Source: Vallitalea okinawensis
GTDB lineage: Bacteria > Bacillota > Clostridia > Lachnospirales > PQDH01
Direction of reading: 5' to 3'
Assembly (NCBI RefSeq): GCF_002964605.1
Contig: NZ_PQDH01000006.1
Span: 248,001 to 312,000, forward strand
DNA: 64,000 nucleotides
Part shown: positions 63,082 through 64,000 of the stretch, piece after piece
Numbering within the stretch: the stretch's first letter is position 1
How the letters are laid out: the number at the start of each line of letters is the position of its first letter
The notes under the pieces: generated by a model
Seen by the model: the letters and a program-made list of their open reading frames with translations, nothing else
The model's database searches: none
What the model was told of the DNA's origin: nothing
Made by a program: the position numbers and the translations under genes

Positions 63082-64000
63082 CTACCATTTTAGATCATTT
63101 GCTACCTGTTCTGGTGATACTGAATTGACATAGATACCTGTACTCAGCTCAAAACCTGCTTGCATAGATAGTCTTGGTGTTACATGTATATGCCAATGGT
63201 AGAAATCACATTTGCTAGGAATAGGGTAGAAATGGAAGAACATATTAAAAGGTACATTACCAACCTTTACATATAGTCCTTCAAACAGCTTCTCATATAT
63301 ACCCGCTAATTCGCAAACTTCCTCTTCTCTTAATTGGTCAAATGCTTTGGTCTGTTTATAGATAATCTGTATTTCATAATTAAATAACGAGGCATAAGGT
63401 GCTAGAACCAAAAAGTTGAAAGAGTCATGAATGACCCTCTTATTTTCCTTGATTTCTTTTTCCATAACTTGTTGATGCAGAGATTTCTGATGAGTTAATG
63501 CAAATGTTTGGCATCGTAGAAATTCTTCCTCTACATCCTTTGGAATAATGGGTAACCCTATAATTTGACTATGTGGATGTTCCAATGATGCTCCTGCTTC
63601 TCGCAAATGATTTTTAAATATACTTACGTACTTAACCGTATCATCCTTAATATAAGCTAAATAGCGGTGCTTATACATGCGAATGATGCGTTCAAAGTCC
63701 TCTTGAGTCATATTAAAATAATTATCATGATGCCGGTTAGATTCAATAACTACCTCATGGTACCCTCTAATGGATCCTTGGTCATTGACTATGGGAAATT
63801 TATTAGGTACGACTCTTCCCTGCCATGGGTCTTCACTAATAACTAATGAAGCCGTCGGTGTTTTATCCTCATTACCCAGACAGAAGAAGCAATCTTTATC
63901 AATATCACTTAATTGAGATTTAAATTGCTGTGGCCTTTTCCCTCTGGCTTCATTGATAATAACTGATTTCCCACTGAATACATCTTCTCTAAGTTCTTGC
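63082..64000 (-). CDS. galT: Galactose-1-phosphate uridylyltransferase, partial (5' end beyond window)
   Basis: The frame is open to the right edge; the internal Met at 63711 is not the start. At least 305 residues: QELREDVFSGKSVIINEARG, zinc-type CFFC, WQGRVVPNKFP, GYHEVVIES, and the catalytic HPHSQ. Near the C-terminus HWHIHVTPRL. It swaps UMP between UDP-glucose and galactose-1-phosphate in the Leloir pathway. 69 bases ahead of the LacI gene on the same strand, so likely in one operon with more gal genes outside the window. Confidence 0.9.
   Translation of the reverse strand, partial: QELREDVFSGKSVIINEARGKRPQQFKSQLSDIDKDCFFCLGNEDKTPTASLVISEDPWQGRVVPNKFPIVNDQGSIRGYHEVVIESNRHHDNYFNMTQEDFERIIRMYKHRYLAYIKDDTVKYVSIFKNHLREAGASLEHPHSQIIGLPIIPKDVEEEFLRCQTFALTHQKSLHQQVMEKEIKENKRVIHDSFNFLVLAPYASLFNYEIQIIYKQTKAFDQLREEEVCELAGIYEKLFEGLYVKVGNVPFNMFFHFYPIPSKCDFYHWHIHVTPRLSMQAGFELSTGIYVNSVSPEQVANDLKW

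Noticed and set aside
63082-63711. 209-residue galT starting at the internal Met
   Set aside because: The upstream codons continue in frame to the window edge with clear GalT motifs (CFFC, VVPNKFP).
1-64000. tRNA and rRNA genes
   Set aside because: No T-loop GGTTCGA-type motifs or cloverleaf candidates, and no rRNA-like stretches, were recognised by eye.

Overview
The window reads as a low-GC, spore-forming Clostridia chromosome (Bacillota; my best guess is a Vallitalea/Lachnospirales-like lineage, by inference only). The reasons are the strong AGGAGG ribosome binding sites with frequent TTG/GTG starts, U-tailed hairpin terminators after most transcription units, a T-box ahead of ileS, a WalRK-YycHI-rlmH cell-wall locus, YtcQ/YtcP/YteP-type sugar importers run by a membrane AraC regulator, and a spore-surface-like protein. 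I see no rRNA, tRNA, CRISPR array or complete prophage.

Layout. 1-7.3 kb: two tandem PHP phosphoesterases (the first cut by the window edge), then a membrane AraC regulator and its glycan importer. 7.6-20.6 kb: single genes, namely a DUF885 lipoprotein peptidase, an EcsC-like protein, a PPP phosphatase, a small pseudogene, an NTTRR-F1/YVTN surface protein, a GH95 glycosidase, an MTH865-like protein, bioA with a BirA box on its promoter, a DUF1543 protein and a Crp/Fnr regulator. 20.6-31 kb is accessory: an IS3-type remnant, a 1359-residue LRR/cadherin-like/SLH surface protein, TetR and MerR regulators, a decayed MATE pump, an IS256-type remnant, a REP-like palindrome, and a NemR-like TetR/OYE/NTF2 locus with three matching operators.

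31-41 kb is the core wall locus, transcribed leftward: walR, walK, an unnamed secreted protein, yycH, yycI, murA, rlmH, with an M23 peptidase upstream. 41-45.4 kb holds a heterodimeric ABC exporter whose two subunit genes are separated by two tandem, paralogous 52-residue peptides sharing an SMGES motif; neither was in the supplied gene calls. A 43-residue peptide gene with its own terminators lies upstream. I consider this the best candidate for an undescribed system here.

45.5-51.9 kb: an aldose 1-epimerase-like protein, a Tyr/Arg-rich clostridial protein, an ECF sigma operon (DUF4097 protein, sigma factor, putative anti-sigma, TM2-like protein) behind an ECF-type promoter, and DegV with a TetR regulator. 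52-58.4 kb: T-box-controlled ileS (mupirocin-resistant type), an EamA exporter and pncB. 58.5-64 kb: a sugar ABC importer, its LacI regulator with a near-ideal operator over the -35 box, and galT running off the window edge, together suggesting uptake and use of a galactose-containing sugar.

Many starts were moved from the longest reading frame to an internal start with a proper ribosome binding site, and galT was extended to the edge. Functions are assigned by recognised motifs only; no database search was possible.
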